Assembly: GCA_014338405.1 (NCBI GenBank) | Contig: JTDE01000140.1 | Span: 151,078 to 215,077 of the forward strand | DNA length: 64,000 nucleotides | Direction: 5' to 3' | From: Paragonimus skrjabini miyazakii | Lineage: Eukaryota; Platyhelminthes; Trematoda; Plagiorchiida; Troglotrematidae | Shown here: positions 1-12,032 of the stretch, piece by piece | Layout: each line of letters opens with the position of its first letter | How positions within the stretch are numbered: position 1 is the first letter of the stretch | Translations under genes and position numbers: made by a program | Notes under the pieces: model-generated | Told to the model about the DNA's origin: nothing | Seen by the model: only the letters and a program-made list of their open reading frames with translations | Database searches by the model: none

Positions 1-1683
1 TAACCGGTGTTGATGGAACGAGCGGTTGAAGCCAGATAACCATGATAACGATTGCAAGTCATCGCTTTCAGATATCAAAGTCGGAGCGGTGGTAAAGACA
101 GTGATCGAATACAGTGATAAATGGAGAAGAATGAGCAATCGTAAGTCCTTAGGACAACCTTAACTGTACTGAATCAGTAGGCAGAAGAATAAACCGCATG
201 AAATTAATACCAAACTATCTAACCAACGCAGTCCAAAACAATGCAAAAATCGCACCTAAAACAAGGTCAACAGTTAACGGGAACGGTTTGCTGAAGACGA
301 TTTAGTCGCTGAACGAATAAGATGCAAAGTGCTGAATCAAAATCCATAGTGAATCCGATAACAGTAATGGTAATCCTGTCATGCGCTACGCTTCTAATGG
401 AAAAAAATGTCGACCGATAGTTTTTGAGTGTGCTACAATTAGGGGGTTTATTACTGTAATCAAAATGCTTCATACAGACTATATCTCAGCTACAACCAAC
501 AGATCTTAGACTAGTCTACAATGTGGTGCTCCGACTTCTCCAAGTCTAACGCCAGTCATAATCCTAACGTAGACCATGCACACATTCAAGCGTTTTCAAG
601 CCGCACAGTGATGATGCTCTGTTCAATGTTTTTTGCATATCCGTATAAAAAGTTTACATATAGTTCGTGCCAGTTTTTGTTGCATTAACTTATACAGATT
701 CACACAGATAATCAGGATTGGCAGATTGTATTGTGACGTCTGTAAGTATGAATGCACCGAACCAAGAAAAGTAATGAACTCGTTCGTGAACCATTCCATA
801 TGCGGACTAAATCCTAGAGGACCGAATCAGATTTGTTAAAAGAGTTTGTGGTCGTGCAAAGCAAGCCAAAACGATTGTTTATTCTGCTGGAACTACTGAA
901 TGTAAACTTATTAGTGGGCAAAAGTTGACAAAAGATTAGTTATGACTAGAGTAATTGCCTAATAGACAGTTGGTATTTGGTTGATTGCATCTTGACTTCA
1001 ATTAGTTTACAATAATTTACTGTTTAGTGACTACAGTCGTTTATTCCGCTTTTATAATTTCTATGTGACAATTTTTGGCACCTTGGTGACCGGAAATGCT
1101 ACAGTTGGTCACGTGGCATCATTCATTTTGTTAGAGTTTTTCTGCCTGTGAGAATACATTTGTTGGACATATGTAATTGGTTGTTTTCAAGGTGGGAATG
1201 CCGGGAATGAGAAGGGAAGTTGGTTCGCATATTTTCCATTTCTCACTCGGCATGGTCAGCAAAAGCAAATTTTTTTTCTAAACCTACTGACTAAAGTTTA
1301 CGGAGCAATTAAGAGCGATAAGTAAAACTTTTTTGGAGCATTTTTGTTAAAATATTCACATGATCATGTTTTCAATGAGAAGTTATGTTATTTTAGCAGT
1401 GCGCAACACATCTACTTATTTATCGGTTGTAATTATTGTCTCAACCTAAAAATGCTCAAAATCTGACTGACCTATCTTCCTTATAGAGAAAACGAAGAGC
1501 GTGGCAACCCAGTAGGTAAAACACAATACAACTGAAACAGAATGTGAATTCGAAATGCAGTTACAATGCAATTGTTAACACTGTTCTCATTATTGACCGC
1601 GTTTATTAACGAACTAAGTCTTGGAATTGAAATGCTGCTAATTATTGGATGTTGGATGAAAATAGTAGCAGGTTTGGTTGTGG
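1..1683. other. Gene-free stretch, nothing recognised
   Basis: Only short open frames of fewer than 90 codons are present. None has a recognisable domain, and no repeat from elsewhere in the window was found here. Confidence 0.5.
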
Positions 1684-1800
1684 GACTTTTGAAACCAGAA
1701 TGACCTTTTTCGGTTAAATCAATTGAGAAAAACACTAGACTCGATTTCCTCTCTTGTTATAGACGATTGCTAGAGCTCATCTTCGTCAGGGTCAGAGGTG
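1684..1800 (-). repeat. Decayed SINE-H remnant (ribozyme and proximal tail region)
   Basis: Read on the minus strand, this piece keeps CTGACGA, then about 34 nt further on GAAATCGAGTC followed by TAGTG. These are the landmarks of the ribozyme block in the better SINE-H copies (CTGACGA ... GAAACTCGAGTC TAGTGC). The segment between them is longer than a normal stem II and does not pair cleanly. The promoter part is not recognisable. It could be a chance match; the shared string CACTAGACTCGA on the plus strand is the best support. Confidence 0.3.
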
Positions 1801-3125
1801 GTACTCCAGTCGTTGTGATGACGTCATACTAGACTTGGTTTGAATATCACATCTAAATGTCTAAAGAAAATCGGGTGAACTTAGGGCACTACAGTAACCT
1901 CGCTTTTAAATTTGGTTGGTAACCCCATGGTCACGACTATGAGATGAACTCAAAATTACGGTCTTATACTGAGGCGTTATTCGAAGTTTTGAAAAGTATG
2001 CCTAACCAAGGCGTTCGATAGTATTAGTCGCAACACGACACACATTTGCTCACAGTTTCAGCAGTTACCAATATTTTTTCGGTGGTTCGCTTTAATGGTG
2101 AGAAACACTTGAAACCGTCTCTAGATAGTTCAGCAATAACTTGATGGTTCACTCGCTAACAGTTAGTTTAAACCGCTAGTTTATAATACAGACTATCTTG
2201 AAACAAAATTTTTTAAAACAGCTGTATAAATAAATATTTGCATTCATTTTCGGGCGAACAGAATTAAGACAGAAAACTTGCTTTCTCGATGGATACGATA
2301 TCCAATAGACCATTGATCGAGTGGGGTTCTAATTTTAGGTAGTTCCTATATTTCCAATACTGGAAAACATTAGGTTAACATCGAATAGGTTAAAAAATTG
2401 ACTATAAAATAAAACTTTCAAATCAGTGAGTTCTCAAAGGAACTTTTGAAAGCCGTAATATTTGAACAATGTGACCAGTAGAATTATCTTTTGCTTTTGT
2501 CTCCTTAGTCGACAAAATAAACCACTGAGAACTATTTGGAAAGAGCGCACATAATAACAATGAATTGACACAGCATGTTTGCTGGAGATAAATCAGACTT
2601 CCAAAGCATATTACTATGATGAGATATTTCCAGCGGATTTAAGAATATACTTGTCAGTTTGCTATGAAAAGCTTGGAAAATATCACTCAGGTTTCGTGTT
2701 TTATGTTCGTGACCAAAGTCCATCTCTGGATAGAGGTGGTCCAACAGTTTTACAAGGCTAGTAATTGTGTTTGTAACCTTTAGTTTGCACTATCTTATCT
2801 GTATCCTAAAACGAAATTATGAACCCAATGCTTTCTTTACAATTACTTTTCTAATAGCCAATCTGAAAAGAGTCATTTTTAAAAACAAAAAAGAAGAAAA
2901 ATATTGGAAAATTGTGAATCTAGTTGTGTATAAGTAATCTTCATAGAATACGAATTATGCACAAAATAGTGCAGGTAAGAACGAAAGAATCCTACATCCA
3001 TCCTTGGTTGCTTCGGATCCTCCAGTATGAAACACAGGCGTGACGGTATGTCGTTAGATTAATATCAGTTGCTTCGAGAACAGGATATGCGACATCGTCC
3101 AAACATCATAATGATTAAAAGAACC
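1801..3125. other. Gene-free stretch, nothing recognised
   Basis: AT-rich DNA with open frames of 60 to 70 codons on both strands around 2532-2761 that overlap each other and look like chance. No repeat was identified. Confidence 0.5.
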
Positions 3126-3216
3126 ACCGATGAATAGCAGAGGATTTTGATTTATACAACTTTAACATTGCTCACAAGTGTTCACAGCTATCTTATTCCC
3201 ATAGGCTTTCTAGTTA
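3126..3216 (-). repeat. SINE-H tail-only copy (5' truncated)
   Basis: The plus-strand order is GATGAATAGCAGAGGATTTTGA, about 30 nt, CACAAGTG, CACAGCTATC, then ATTCCCATAG and CTTTC. This matches the 3' tail of the minus-strand SINE-H copies at 21012 and 23598 block for block, with many substitutions. No A box, B box or ribozyme follows, so the copy is truncated at its 5' side, as LINE-driven insertions often are. Confidence 0.45.
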
Positions 3217-6200
3217 GCTACTGTTGAACAAAAGTACTATACTCAAGTGTTAGCATCCTTAAGATAATGATTTGTCAATGAGCTATGAGCCAGCGCATTC
3301 GCTAGCGGACAGTTCTTTTTTGAACGTCCTGTGAAAAAAAGAGCGAATCAACCAAACTAGATACTGCAGAGTGTTTAACATTCAAACAGATGAATTTCAA
3401 CATATAAAGAATGAACACACCACTCTAAAGATTTAAGGTTATCGTAGAAAATTAACTATTTAAATATTGGAGAATGTCATACAAACTAAAAGGATGGATA
3501 AATTATGTACGTTTAACGAAGCAAGACAAACGACAAGTAGCAAGTTCCAATGTAACATGAAGTGCTTCAGAGTTTGACGAGTTTAGTAGAAACAAGCGAC
3601 GAAATTCAAGCAAAATTCCACAATCGGTGTGTATATAAATGAATGTAGCCACTCTAAAGGGCTCAAGACAAATAAAACAGAAACTGAAAGCACAAAGGCC
3701 GATCACATGATTCTATTGTAAAGTTTTCCATTTTTGTGTACGAGTACGTTTTTATAGAGATTAGTATAACAAACTCAGCCTACAGTTTTTCAATGCATGT
3801 TGTTTCGTTGTCGATTTCATACTGAGAAAGATTTGTCTGAAAATTCCTATCAGCCTGTAATTTTGTCATGAATTTTGTATCGAAAGAATTGAGGGAAAGT
3901 CATAAATTTCTTATGCTAGTATAGTAAAATTGGAGGTGCAATTTTGGGACAGTGTTGGTCTGCAGCTGGTTTGTTTTGTTTTAGACTAGTGAAAAATTAC
4001 AAATGTTGCATCGAAAATAGTTGCAGTCATTGTTGTTTCGTGAAGGTCTTCCCATAAAAGGGTGACGATACTGTTATGGACGTCCATGTCTTAGTCGTAC
4101 GAAATTCATAGTTTTTCTTTGAATTGACGCATTTTGCAAAACACTTGGGTATTCGCAAAAAACCTGTGTAAGATTTTTATCTGTTGCCTCTCATCCATCA
4201 CGGCTAGACCTATTTATGTAGGTAACCAACTCACTTACCTTTGGGCATTTACTCAATTCGTCTGAGTGCATTTTGCCAATAAGCAAAACATCAGTTATCT
4301 TTTAACGTGATTGTATGTAACATGATACGATTAAAATTTTGACTGACATGTTCTCTCGCTTTAACAACTGTTTTCTCCCATCACGGCCAGCCAAGCAACG
4401 TTTTAGCTAAAATAGATACTCATCTGTTTAAATTGGCAGTAGATTGTAGGCCATTCAACTAAGCTGAGGATTTGTTGGACCTCCAGTTATATCGTCACAC
4501 TGGACCAACCGTATCAGCATTGAAATCGATTTTTTTTGTAATTTACCAATGACCTGATTTCGTGGTAGGGTCTGTACTATGAATTTCGCAGTCCATTGGT
4601 TGAAAACAGGACGTTTGGGTGGGTACACAATGCAATCGTATTATAAAAACTATCGCAGGTGTGAAATCTAAGAATATGTATTTGTGAACATAATTTTCTC
4701 CAGTTAACCATGTGGCTGGGGCAGAGTGGACTAAATTCGAATGTTATGTTATGTTATGTTCCAGCTACGTTTATAAAAAGTAGAACACAGGTGCTGAATA
4801 CATTACGTAATATTTGACTCTTTCAAACCAACAGGATACTTTTAACTAGACAGGTATTTGTGGCAAACTGCCTAAATAGGTTTACTTGCCAGATCGGTGA
4901 TTAGGAGACAAGCTAGATCAGTTCGTGAACAACAAGCAAGCGGCCTTCATGACGTTTTTCTGCTTACATGTAACCCAGTACCCCAAGGTGATATCCCTCT
5001 TTACCTCCAGTCGGAAAGTTTTGGTGAACGTAGGAAGTTTCTATCATATTCCCTCTATGGGACCTGCTAATCACTACGGACTCTGTAGATACTGTAACTA
5101 GAACGTATATATGAAATGTAAACGAAGGTTGGAATTCGGAATCGAGCAAGGATTTTTCAAATTCCATTTTACTTGGTCTGTCCAAACCAGGACGGAATCC
5201 GTTTCGCACGACAGAGTTAAGGGTAGCAGCATAATGAGTTTTCTCACACTCGCAAATGTTTTACATAGAAAATCAACCGAAGCAGACGCAAAACCCTGGG
5301 TTTTGAAGAAGAATGATAATCGAGGAGTGAACTGAAAACATGCTGACACGTTTTCTACAGCTCCATCTCCAAGAACTTACGAGCAGACTACTTGAAGATC
5401 CAGAGTCAAAAGTCCTAACTTATATACTACTAAGTGTATATATACTTATATGTGTTTAACTGAGTCCACGGTTCTACACTCGGTTTATTGACCTCCTGGG
5501 TGTGGCCTTATCTTGAAATAAACGGGGATTTATTCTGGCAGGGGTATACTGTCTGCAAAAGATGATGGGAAGCCAGAAACTGCGGTATTATGTAGTTTTT
5601 AACCAAGTTTCAAACCATCAGAACGAGAAACATAATATGATGCATATGTCAAAGGATCAGTATAAATGAGAGGAGCAGTCCAAGTCAACAAGGCTGGCAT
5701 CCACAGAACTGGATTCCGTTGTACGATCATTAAGGTTTCGGTAGTAGCAAACACTTCCGGGTATACGCAATGCAATAAGCTGAAAAGATTTATGGGGCTT
5801 GCTAGCAGACGAACAGTTCCCATGTGCTTCACAATCCAATTTGGGCTGCCGTGTTTCGTTTCATGCAAACAGTTGAAACTTCAGAGATGTTTACTTATCT
5901 ACTGATGAATGCATCAACCTATTCGTTCGGCGTGAGTGTTCCAGTAACAGCACGTGAACCGATGGGCTGAATGAAGCCCGCCTAGCTTTAATCAGTCTCA
6001 CTGCTGGACTACAGAAGCCGCAAATGAGGTACATGCAACAGAAGCTTACTGATTTCCATAGAAAAGGAAGGTCTGTAAAAACAAGCTTAAACACTAGGTC
6101 AAAGGGGAAAAACATTTGACTGGCTGTCGCCTGCTGGAAGTTAATTTGATAGCACATTTCCACACATGCTTTGGTGTGCTTTACCTTGCTATATGCGTTC

Positions 6201-6310
6201 TGTCAGTTCTTTGATTATATGATAACTGCATGGCATTAGAATATAGTAAACTTTCCGAAGTCTGTATGTATCTTGGTTTTCTTGGTTAAACTTTATTGGG
6301 TCGACCCTCC
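3217..6310. other. Gene-free stretch; short ATGTT repeat
   Basis: There are four tandem ATGTT units at 4741-4760. Overlapping open frames of 60 to 90 codons occur at 4964-5349 and 5599-6163 on both strands. The minus frame at 5599-5868 is rich in hydrophobic residues but matches nothing I recognise, and no splice-site or start context distinguishes it. No gene is called. Confidence 0.5.
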
Positions 6311-6422
6311 TGTTACGCACTCAACCAACTGGTCTAATACCAGAAATGAGAAACGACAATGCAACAGCGTTTATTGGAAGAACGAATCGGAATTAGGCCA
6401 CATAGGCACTGAATTTATAGGG
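6311..6422 (-). mobile_element. LTR fragment (3' part of an LTR interrupted by a Penelope-like element)
   Basis: This segment aligns with 26921-27038 of the solo LTR in this window. Shared blocks include the terminal TG on the plus strand, GCAACAGCGTTTATTGGAA, AGGCCACA.AGGC and AATTTATAGG. Read on the minus strand it carries a TATAAA (6414-6419) and about 40 bp later an AATAAA (6370-6375), then ends in CA: the order of a promoter and poly(A) signal in an LTR. The rest of the LTR resumes at 8252, beyond the Penelope-like element. No matching 5-bp duplication was seen around 6311/8334 (CCTCC versus AATTA). Confidence 0.65.
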
Positions 6423-8251
6423 TGAATTGGTTGCCATACATAGCCGACAAGAAGCAAAGCACATCAAACGAGACTATCATATGAGGTAGGACTTTTGTAT
6501 GAAACCAGAATATGGTTATACACAGTGGTAATAGTTACGAAAATCGTGGATTACCGTCCGCCCCGGCTGTGGTGGGTTTGTTTTTGTGTGTGGATGTGTT
6601 GTGTCTACATGGATCGTGTGATTGGCGTGTGATAATATATCTATCGAGTTACTGGACCACTGAATTTCAGACGGTTTACACATGGTTGGCCACGGGAAAT
6701 GTAGGGCCTATATAAATTTCTTTTTGTCGTACAGATGGGGGTTGTAGAATTGGATGGCGATCGCCTCTGCCGTCAATAACAATCTCGCCCTGACAACTCA
6801 GAAATAAACGTGGGACACTGTAAATAACTTTGAACGCCCTGTCGAACCTGATTCAATGACCCGTGTCGATCAGATACGATCGGATAGCACTTGAGACTTG
6901 AAATGTGCTCACAGATCTTGTCTGATAGTCGCCGAGTGGTTTTCCAAACGTAACCAGCTTGACAGTAGTAATTGAAAGAGTAAACACAGAATGACGTAGA
7001 AAACGTAGGTAAATTACCTTTCAGATGTGACACCAACACCGACGAGCTCAAAAATGAGGTGGTCATTCGTGTAGCACTGTCGGTCTTGGCCAATTCGTTC
7101 GTCACCCTGCGAATGATCAGTTAACTAGCCGCATTGCCTTTAAGTGTCAGACTGATAAATATCCGCTTTTTCTATATTGTTTCTGCCGCTGACTGTGAAT
7201 ATTTACAGTTCATATTTTTTCTATAAATCTCTCTGGATGTCAATATCTTTCGAATTCGTTGCATTCGTTGTCTATGGTGTCTGTCGTGCATATCCTCTTT
7301 GCTCTATCGGTTAGACAGACAATCAAATTTTGCTTCTGCTTTACTGGAACAAAGCTTAGAAAGTTGGTATACTGCCCCGTCCACGTCTTCTTCCTATGAA
7401 CGGATCTCTGAAGGGAACCGTCCGGTCTACTTTGCAATAACATATCAAGGAAAGACAAACTAGCATCTTTCTCTCCCTCCAGAGTGATTTGCATATTCGG
7501 GTGTTCAAGATTAAATGCCAGTAGAAGGCCTTGTGCATAAGTGGAGTTTTTGATCACACCGAATATGTCATCTACATAGCATCCATAGAACAGAAAATCG
7601 GAAATTGTGGGTCCAAACTGATTCAGCTCCGCTTTCGCCATAAATATGTCTGCGAGCAACGGACCTAGGGGGGACCCATAACTACTCTATCTTTCTGCCT
7701 ATGCATCTCAACAGTGAACTGGAATTGGACGTTTTATGTGCAAAACAACAAAATCTCCTTCAAATTTTCGACTGAAATACCAATTTTCGTCTGATTCTGT
7801 TCTACTCAGTCACATATATTCTCCTTAAGCGGCACGTTTATGGATAGTGACCTGACATCTAGGGAAATCATCTGGTGATTTTTAGTGTTCAGCATGCAGA
7901 CAGAGTCCACGAACTGAAATGTACTTCTCAGGCTGAATGGAGTTATTCTTCCTGTGACTGGTACATCTTTTTAAACTATCTGGCTAGACTGTGATAAGGT
8001 TAATTGTTCATGTCAAGAATTGGACTTTGGGGAGTCCACACAGTCTTGGAATAATCGCACCGATCGGTCTATAGTTCTTTTGACAATAACTGCATCAACC
8101 AAGTCAGTCCGCTTCATCCGACAAAGTAGCTTGAGTAGGTGCTTCTCAACTGAAGTTATCTTACCTTTCTCCGATTCCGTCTTTCTAAACTTCGATCGGT
8201 CAGTCAAAATATGGAGCATCTTGTTAACAGAATCCTAGTGAGATAATAAAA
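6423..8251 (-). mobile_element. Penelope-like retroelement 1, 5'-truncated, inserted in an LTR
   Basis: The element runs on the minus strand. Its coding remnant ends at 6708, leaving about 285 bp of 3' sequence before LTR sequence resumes at 6422. Its 5' boundary at about 8251 is where LTR homology begins on the other side. The conserved coding order (reverse transcriptase, then GIY-YIG endonuclease) identifies a Penelope-like element. The N-terminal region normally preceding the DRSKF-type block is absent, so the copy is 5' truncated at insertion. The 141 bp of LTR present in the solo copy (27039-27179) are missing at the junction, so the insertion was accompanied by a deletion, or the LTR variants differ. 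Confidence 0.75.
6708..8250 (-). pseudogene. Penelope-like reverse transcriptase and GIY-YIG endonuclease remnant (element 1)
   Basis: Reading the minus strand from 8250 downwards: a block with DRSKFRKTESEKGKI (8013-8219); IPRLCGLPKV one frame over; PILDM; YHSLAR; motif A SLDVRSLSINVPL (Asp codon 7857-7859); the block KEILLFCT-NVQFQF; the motif B region VVMGPP/GPLLADIFM; motif C YVDD (7567-7578); and the thumb-side RSVHRKKTWTGQYTNF, down to 7240. The endonuclease follows at 6708-7105, with VYSFNYYCQAGYVWKTTRR replacing the usual Y-IG-TTR core and a tail LLLTAEAIAIQFYNPHLY ending at TAG 6708-6710. In-frame stops lie at 7806-7808 and 7734-7736. A single-base frameshift lies in a C run near 7668, and others lie between blocks. 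The copy is inactive. Confidence 0.88.
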
Positions 8252-8334
8252 ATCAATTTACCCGAAGCCCGATCGATCAGTCGATATGACGTGATTCGCC
8301 TTCGCTGCTTTGCTAAGAGACACGCCTCCTAGCA
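8252..8334 (-). mobile_element. LTR fragment (5' part of the interrupted LTR)
   Basis: This aligns over 83 bp with 27180-27262 of the solo LTR. Both contain CGATCGATCA, CGATATGACGTGATT.GCC and a final CTCCYARCA on the plus strand. Homology stops exactly at the terminal CA (TG when read on the minus strand). Together with 6311-6422 it forms one LTR split by Penelope-like element 1. Confidence 0.65.
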
Positions 8335-10678
8335 AATTATACCACAGTTCAGCGAGCATGTGTTATTGGACAATTTTAGCCAATTACTCGCAAACCTGTT
8401 GCGCTCTAATTTTCACACAAAACTGTGATGGTGGGAAAAACATGCCATTTCGAGTTATTGTAACCAGGCTTATTGTTTGTTATGAAGGAATGAAATCCCC
8501 AATATTGGAAAGCAGCGCATTTTGGGATTCACAAACTACACACAAACTACTCATAACGTCTTCCCATATTCGTGTGATGTGTGTGTGTTCGCAATGCGAC
8601 TACACAGGAATACCCAACTCCCTCCGCATATCACATATAGTTGCCCGGTCACACCGGTTTCGTGTATACCCCAATTCAGCAGCGCGTACAACCGTCGGAT
8701 CCACCACAAATCGTTCATCATTCTTACATTGCTATTCATCTGTCTTTTGGAGTAAACTTACCGAACTAACGTACGTTGCGAGGTAACCAGCAGGTTTGTT
8801 TCACCAAAATAGCTTGCGAGCAAAATGTTGAAATTCTTGACTATACTGAATGAGATTTTCTGTGATTCTGTTCAAGGAAGGGGAAGAAAACATTAGCACT
8901 TGTTGATTAATATGTTATAAAAGAGGAATGACATCCGAAATTTACGTAAAAATTACGTCGTCAGCTTGAAAATGTTTAACCATCCACAGTTTACGAACAC
9001 GGCACGGTGTGGTTCAGAGATAACAACTTCAACAACCCGCACTAATTTTCAAAAATGCCAGTGAGACAATACCGATCGGATGAGTTATTCAGTGACCAGG
9101 CTGCCTGAGGTGGCCAAACTTTTCCTATGAAAGCTTAAAGCAGGTCTGCCTAACCAGACCCCGACGGCCTAGAAGATGGTCACATTTTGCCAAATAAACC
9201 AATGTTGATGAGTTTGACTTGACAGTACGACGAACCCTGAAATACCGTTCTGTGCTATACCGGCAGCCATCAACAAAGTATGCGGAATTAGCATTTTCAG
9301 TGGTCTGCTTCTCCCAGGATAAATTCAAGCTGGATTCTGCCTCTCAAAATTCCCGGGGGCATACAGACCCAAAAACCTAGTATAGATTTCTGAAATACCG
9401 CGATCGACATAGCTAGTAACTATGGCTAAATATTGGGCCGTCATTCTCTTTTGCGGATTCCGACTAACCAACTCAGAATCAGCGTCTGACTCTCCACTAT
9501 CTTAAAGGAAGTAACGAGTTTGTTTGGTAGGTGTGCCCTAATTAGATCTCACTTATAGGATAAGCAGGTTTAACCATATCAAGTTCAGCGTTATCACGCT
9601 CAGTGTCCTTATTATAAACTGTTCTCAATCCGAGTCCCAGCAATATGATAATTAAATTATAGTAAACAACTAATCTTCGACGTGCAAAAAGCGAGCGGTT
9701 CGTGAACTAACTGACTGTGTATTTGGACGTATAAAAGTAGAATAGATTGAGCAAACATCCACTCGACAAAACTTATATATATTGGATACCATTTATCACA
9801 GTAAATGAGATGTTTCGAAAATACAGCTGGCAAATTAACTATAAGCGTTTAGATAGCTTTATGGAATGGTTGATAAAATGTGATTGTATGAATTCCAGAG
9901 GTGAAGACCATAGAACGCAGGTGTAATTACTTGTTTTTTCTACAGCGGTAAACGTACAGTGCCGAGTGTAAGCGCACGAAAGCTCAATAACGAATTTGTA
10001 GGAGCTGACAGAGTCTGGACAATCTGGAAACGAATACAGGAATACGCTGGTTTAAAATTATGAGGTACTATGACAGTTTATGACGTTACAACGGGATGAG
10101 TGGAATCCGGTTAGGTGAGGGATGGCGATACCGCCATTATAACCAATACGCTGGTAGTCACTATATAGAAAAAATATTGGGGGTCGAATTTGAACAGAAT
10201 TAAATATGGAGGTTGGAAACACAAATCAGAAGAAGAAAACTATGGGATGATAGCAGTTGTTGCATTCTCATCAGCAACAAACGTGCGTTTTGTAATGTAT
10301 AATAAACAGAATGAATCAAATTAAGTGAGAACAACGAACGGAAGCAAAGTACAGCATCATGTGAACAAAATCAATCAAACCCTGGCAGCTTCACCATTAC
10401 AGTGAGTTGCCTTTGAATAGATAAGCTCAGTTATTCATGCGTGATTAGCACATCTTCGATCAGTTTCAGCACGTTCACGTAATAGCAATTAGATGGATCA
10501 GTGGTATACCCGTTTTCGATTAACTGATGACAGATCGATGATGCAGGCGATCGGTCGACGGTCAATGTTTTATTCGCTGTAGAGGCATATGTTCAAATAT
10601 CCATTTAGGGATGTTCTTAACCATTCGGATGGTTATCATTGCTCAGTTATGCCTGGATAGCAGGCACAGCAGCAACAC
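8335..10678. other. Gene-free stretch, only chance open frames
   Basis: A 158-codon plus-strand frame (8310-8786) begins inside the LTR fragment and overlaps open frames in other phases. It has no recognisable domain and is probably chance. The rest of the stretch contains short frames only. Confidence 0.5.
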
Positions 10679-11275
10679 CTAAATTGATAGGTGTAATGAA
10701 AACTGTATAGAGTTGGTTTGACCATCTTCATGAAAGGCGCTGGTATCGAATTTGTGAATGTATAGTAACCGCCAGGAGGCAACATAATACGTCCGTTTGA
10801 TTGGCGCATTCGGTTTTCGGCAGGTCTGCTTGAACTGCACAGTACTTCCATATGGCAGTTTAATAAATACAGACTTTTCGATACAGTTTATGGTTCCAGT
10901 GTTAGAAAAGGCCTTTGACCTGGTGATTGATAGAATTCGAAGAGTAAACGCTCTCCCGTGGTGCTTTTGGTCAGAAGTCCCAGCTGCTCCTGTGAGTAAG
11001 CAACTGTGCCTAGACCTGTAAACCAGTGTTTTAATGACTAATTGATCGAAATGAACGTAAAATAGTTCACATGGCAGTCTGTGAAATATGATATGTGAAA
11101 TATGATTTAAACATACTAAAAATATAGGACAAAAGAGAAACAGGAAAAGAATAACACCTCGAAAAACGACGATGTTGACTGATAACGCTTTGGGAGTGTG
11201 AGCGCAGAATGACGTATGAGGCAATCTTAGATAAGAGCAAGACGCGTAAATTTCATCCATTTCAAAATTCATCAC
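10679..11275 (-). CDS. Unidentified 198-codon open frame, possible exon
   Basis: This is the longest uninterrupted open frame in the window. I do not recognise a domain. The N-terminal third has a strongly hydrophobic stretch (VVFRGVILFLFLFCPIFLVCL), which would be one membrane segment if translated. On the same strand a 3' splice-site-like TTACTCACAG lies inside it near 10992, followed by a second minus frame reading GAGCAGCTGGGAC... that is open for 33 codons before a stop. A simple estimate with 40% GC and independent bases predicts about 0.02 such long runs in six frames of 64 kb, so it is unusual. Still, no start context, codon bias or homology supports it. It could be a fossil exon or chance. 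Confidence 0.2.
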   Translation of the reverse strand: MMNFEMDEIYASCSYLRLPHTSFCAHTPKALSVNIVVFRGVILFLFLFCPIFLVCLNHISHIIFHRLPCELFYVHFDQLVIKTLVYRSRHSCLLTGAAGTSDQKHHGRAFTLRILSITRSKAFSNTGTINCIEKSVFIKLPYGSTVQFKQTCRKPNAPIKRTYYVASWRLLYIHKFDTSAFHEDGQTNSIQFSLHLSI

Positions 11276-12032
11276 CTGATAACATACATTCTGGCTTATT
11301 TAATGTGTTCTCACAATTTATGAAAAACTTGTAAACACTTCTGTTGTACACAACTAGGCGGAAGTAAAATGCGTTAGGAGGTACCTCTTGAAGTCAGGAG
11401 AACAAAATGATGAGCAAAGCTTATTTTCTTTCATTGGTTATCAGACTAATTCCAACAAAATAAATATGAAAAACAGTGACTATACTATCTTAGATATCAG
11501 TTTCCATTCTGGGCACGAGATTTTCCATTACATGCTAAAGCAAATCACTTTGATGCATCAGAATTTCCACGTTAGAATCTTCGTCGTGACGGCAAGAACG
11601 CGATTGGCCCAACTAACCGGAAAGGACAGCCAATCTCAATTACTGCGCTTTGAATTGGCTACTTTGATAGAGTAAGTGGTATGGGTTATTCGAGAGATGT
11701 CAACGGTTTTTCTCAGTAAGAATGGGGTTAACGATCGAAGTGGAGCACAAATTATCTGACCCTGTTCCTGCTAAGTCATCATACTAAGGAACGTATAGGT
11801 TTCTTTGATCGGTAAAGGGTTGCGATTGGTTAGGAGTGTCTGTAGATCTCACGTTCAATAGGACTTAGGTTTAGGGTTGTGGTAGACTTCGAGCTGTGAC
11901 GCAAGAATGAACCAGTTTGTGAGAACATTTTTTATTAAGTCTCAGTGAGTTAGAAAACGGTCGATAGAAGTTGTGGACGGCGTATTTGTTATCAGTTACG
12001 CAATCATTGTTCCAACTCGTGGGATTGATTGA
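11276..12032. other. Gene-free stretch
   Basis: A 95-codon plus frame at 11388-11675 has no recognisable domain. Nothing else was seen. Confidence 0.5.

Noticed and set aside
6311..8334. Treating the LTR pieces as terminal repeats belonging to the Penelope-like element itself
   Set aside because: The same sequence exists elsewhere as a complete 342-bp unit with TG...CA ends and a 5-bp target duplication, which fits an LTR retrotransposon.
8310..8786. 158-codon plus-strand open frame
   Set aside because: It starts inside an LTR fragment, overlaps other open phases and has no domain. A run of this length is not rare in a 64-kb six-frame scan.
8940..8975. Hammerhead-like string CTGACGACGTAA with a paired stem on the minus strand
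   Set aside because: GAAA is replaced by TAAA and no stem I partner or cleavage triplet is in place.
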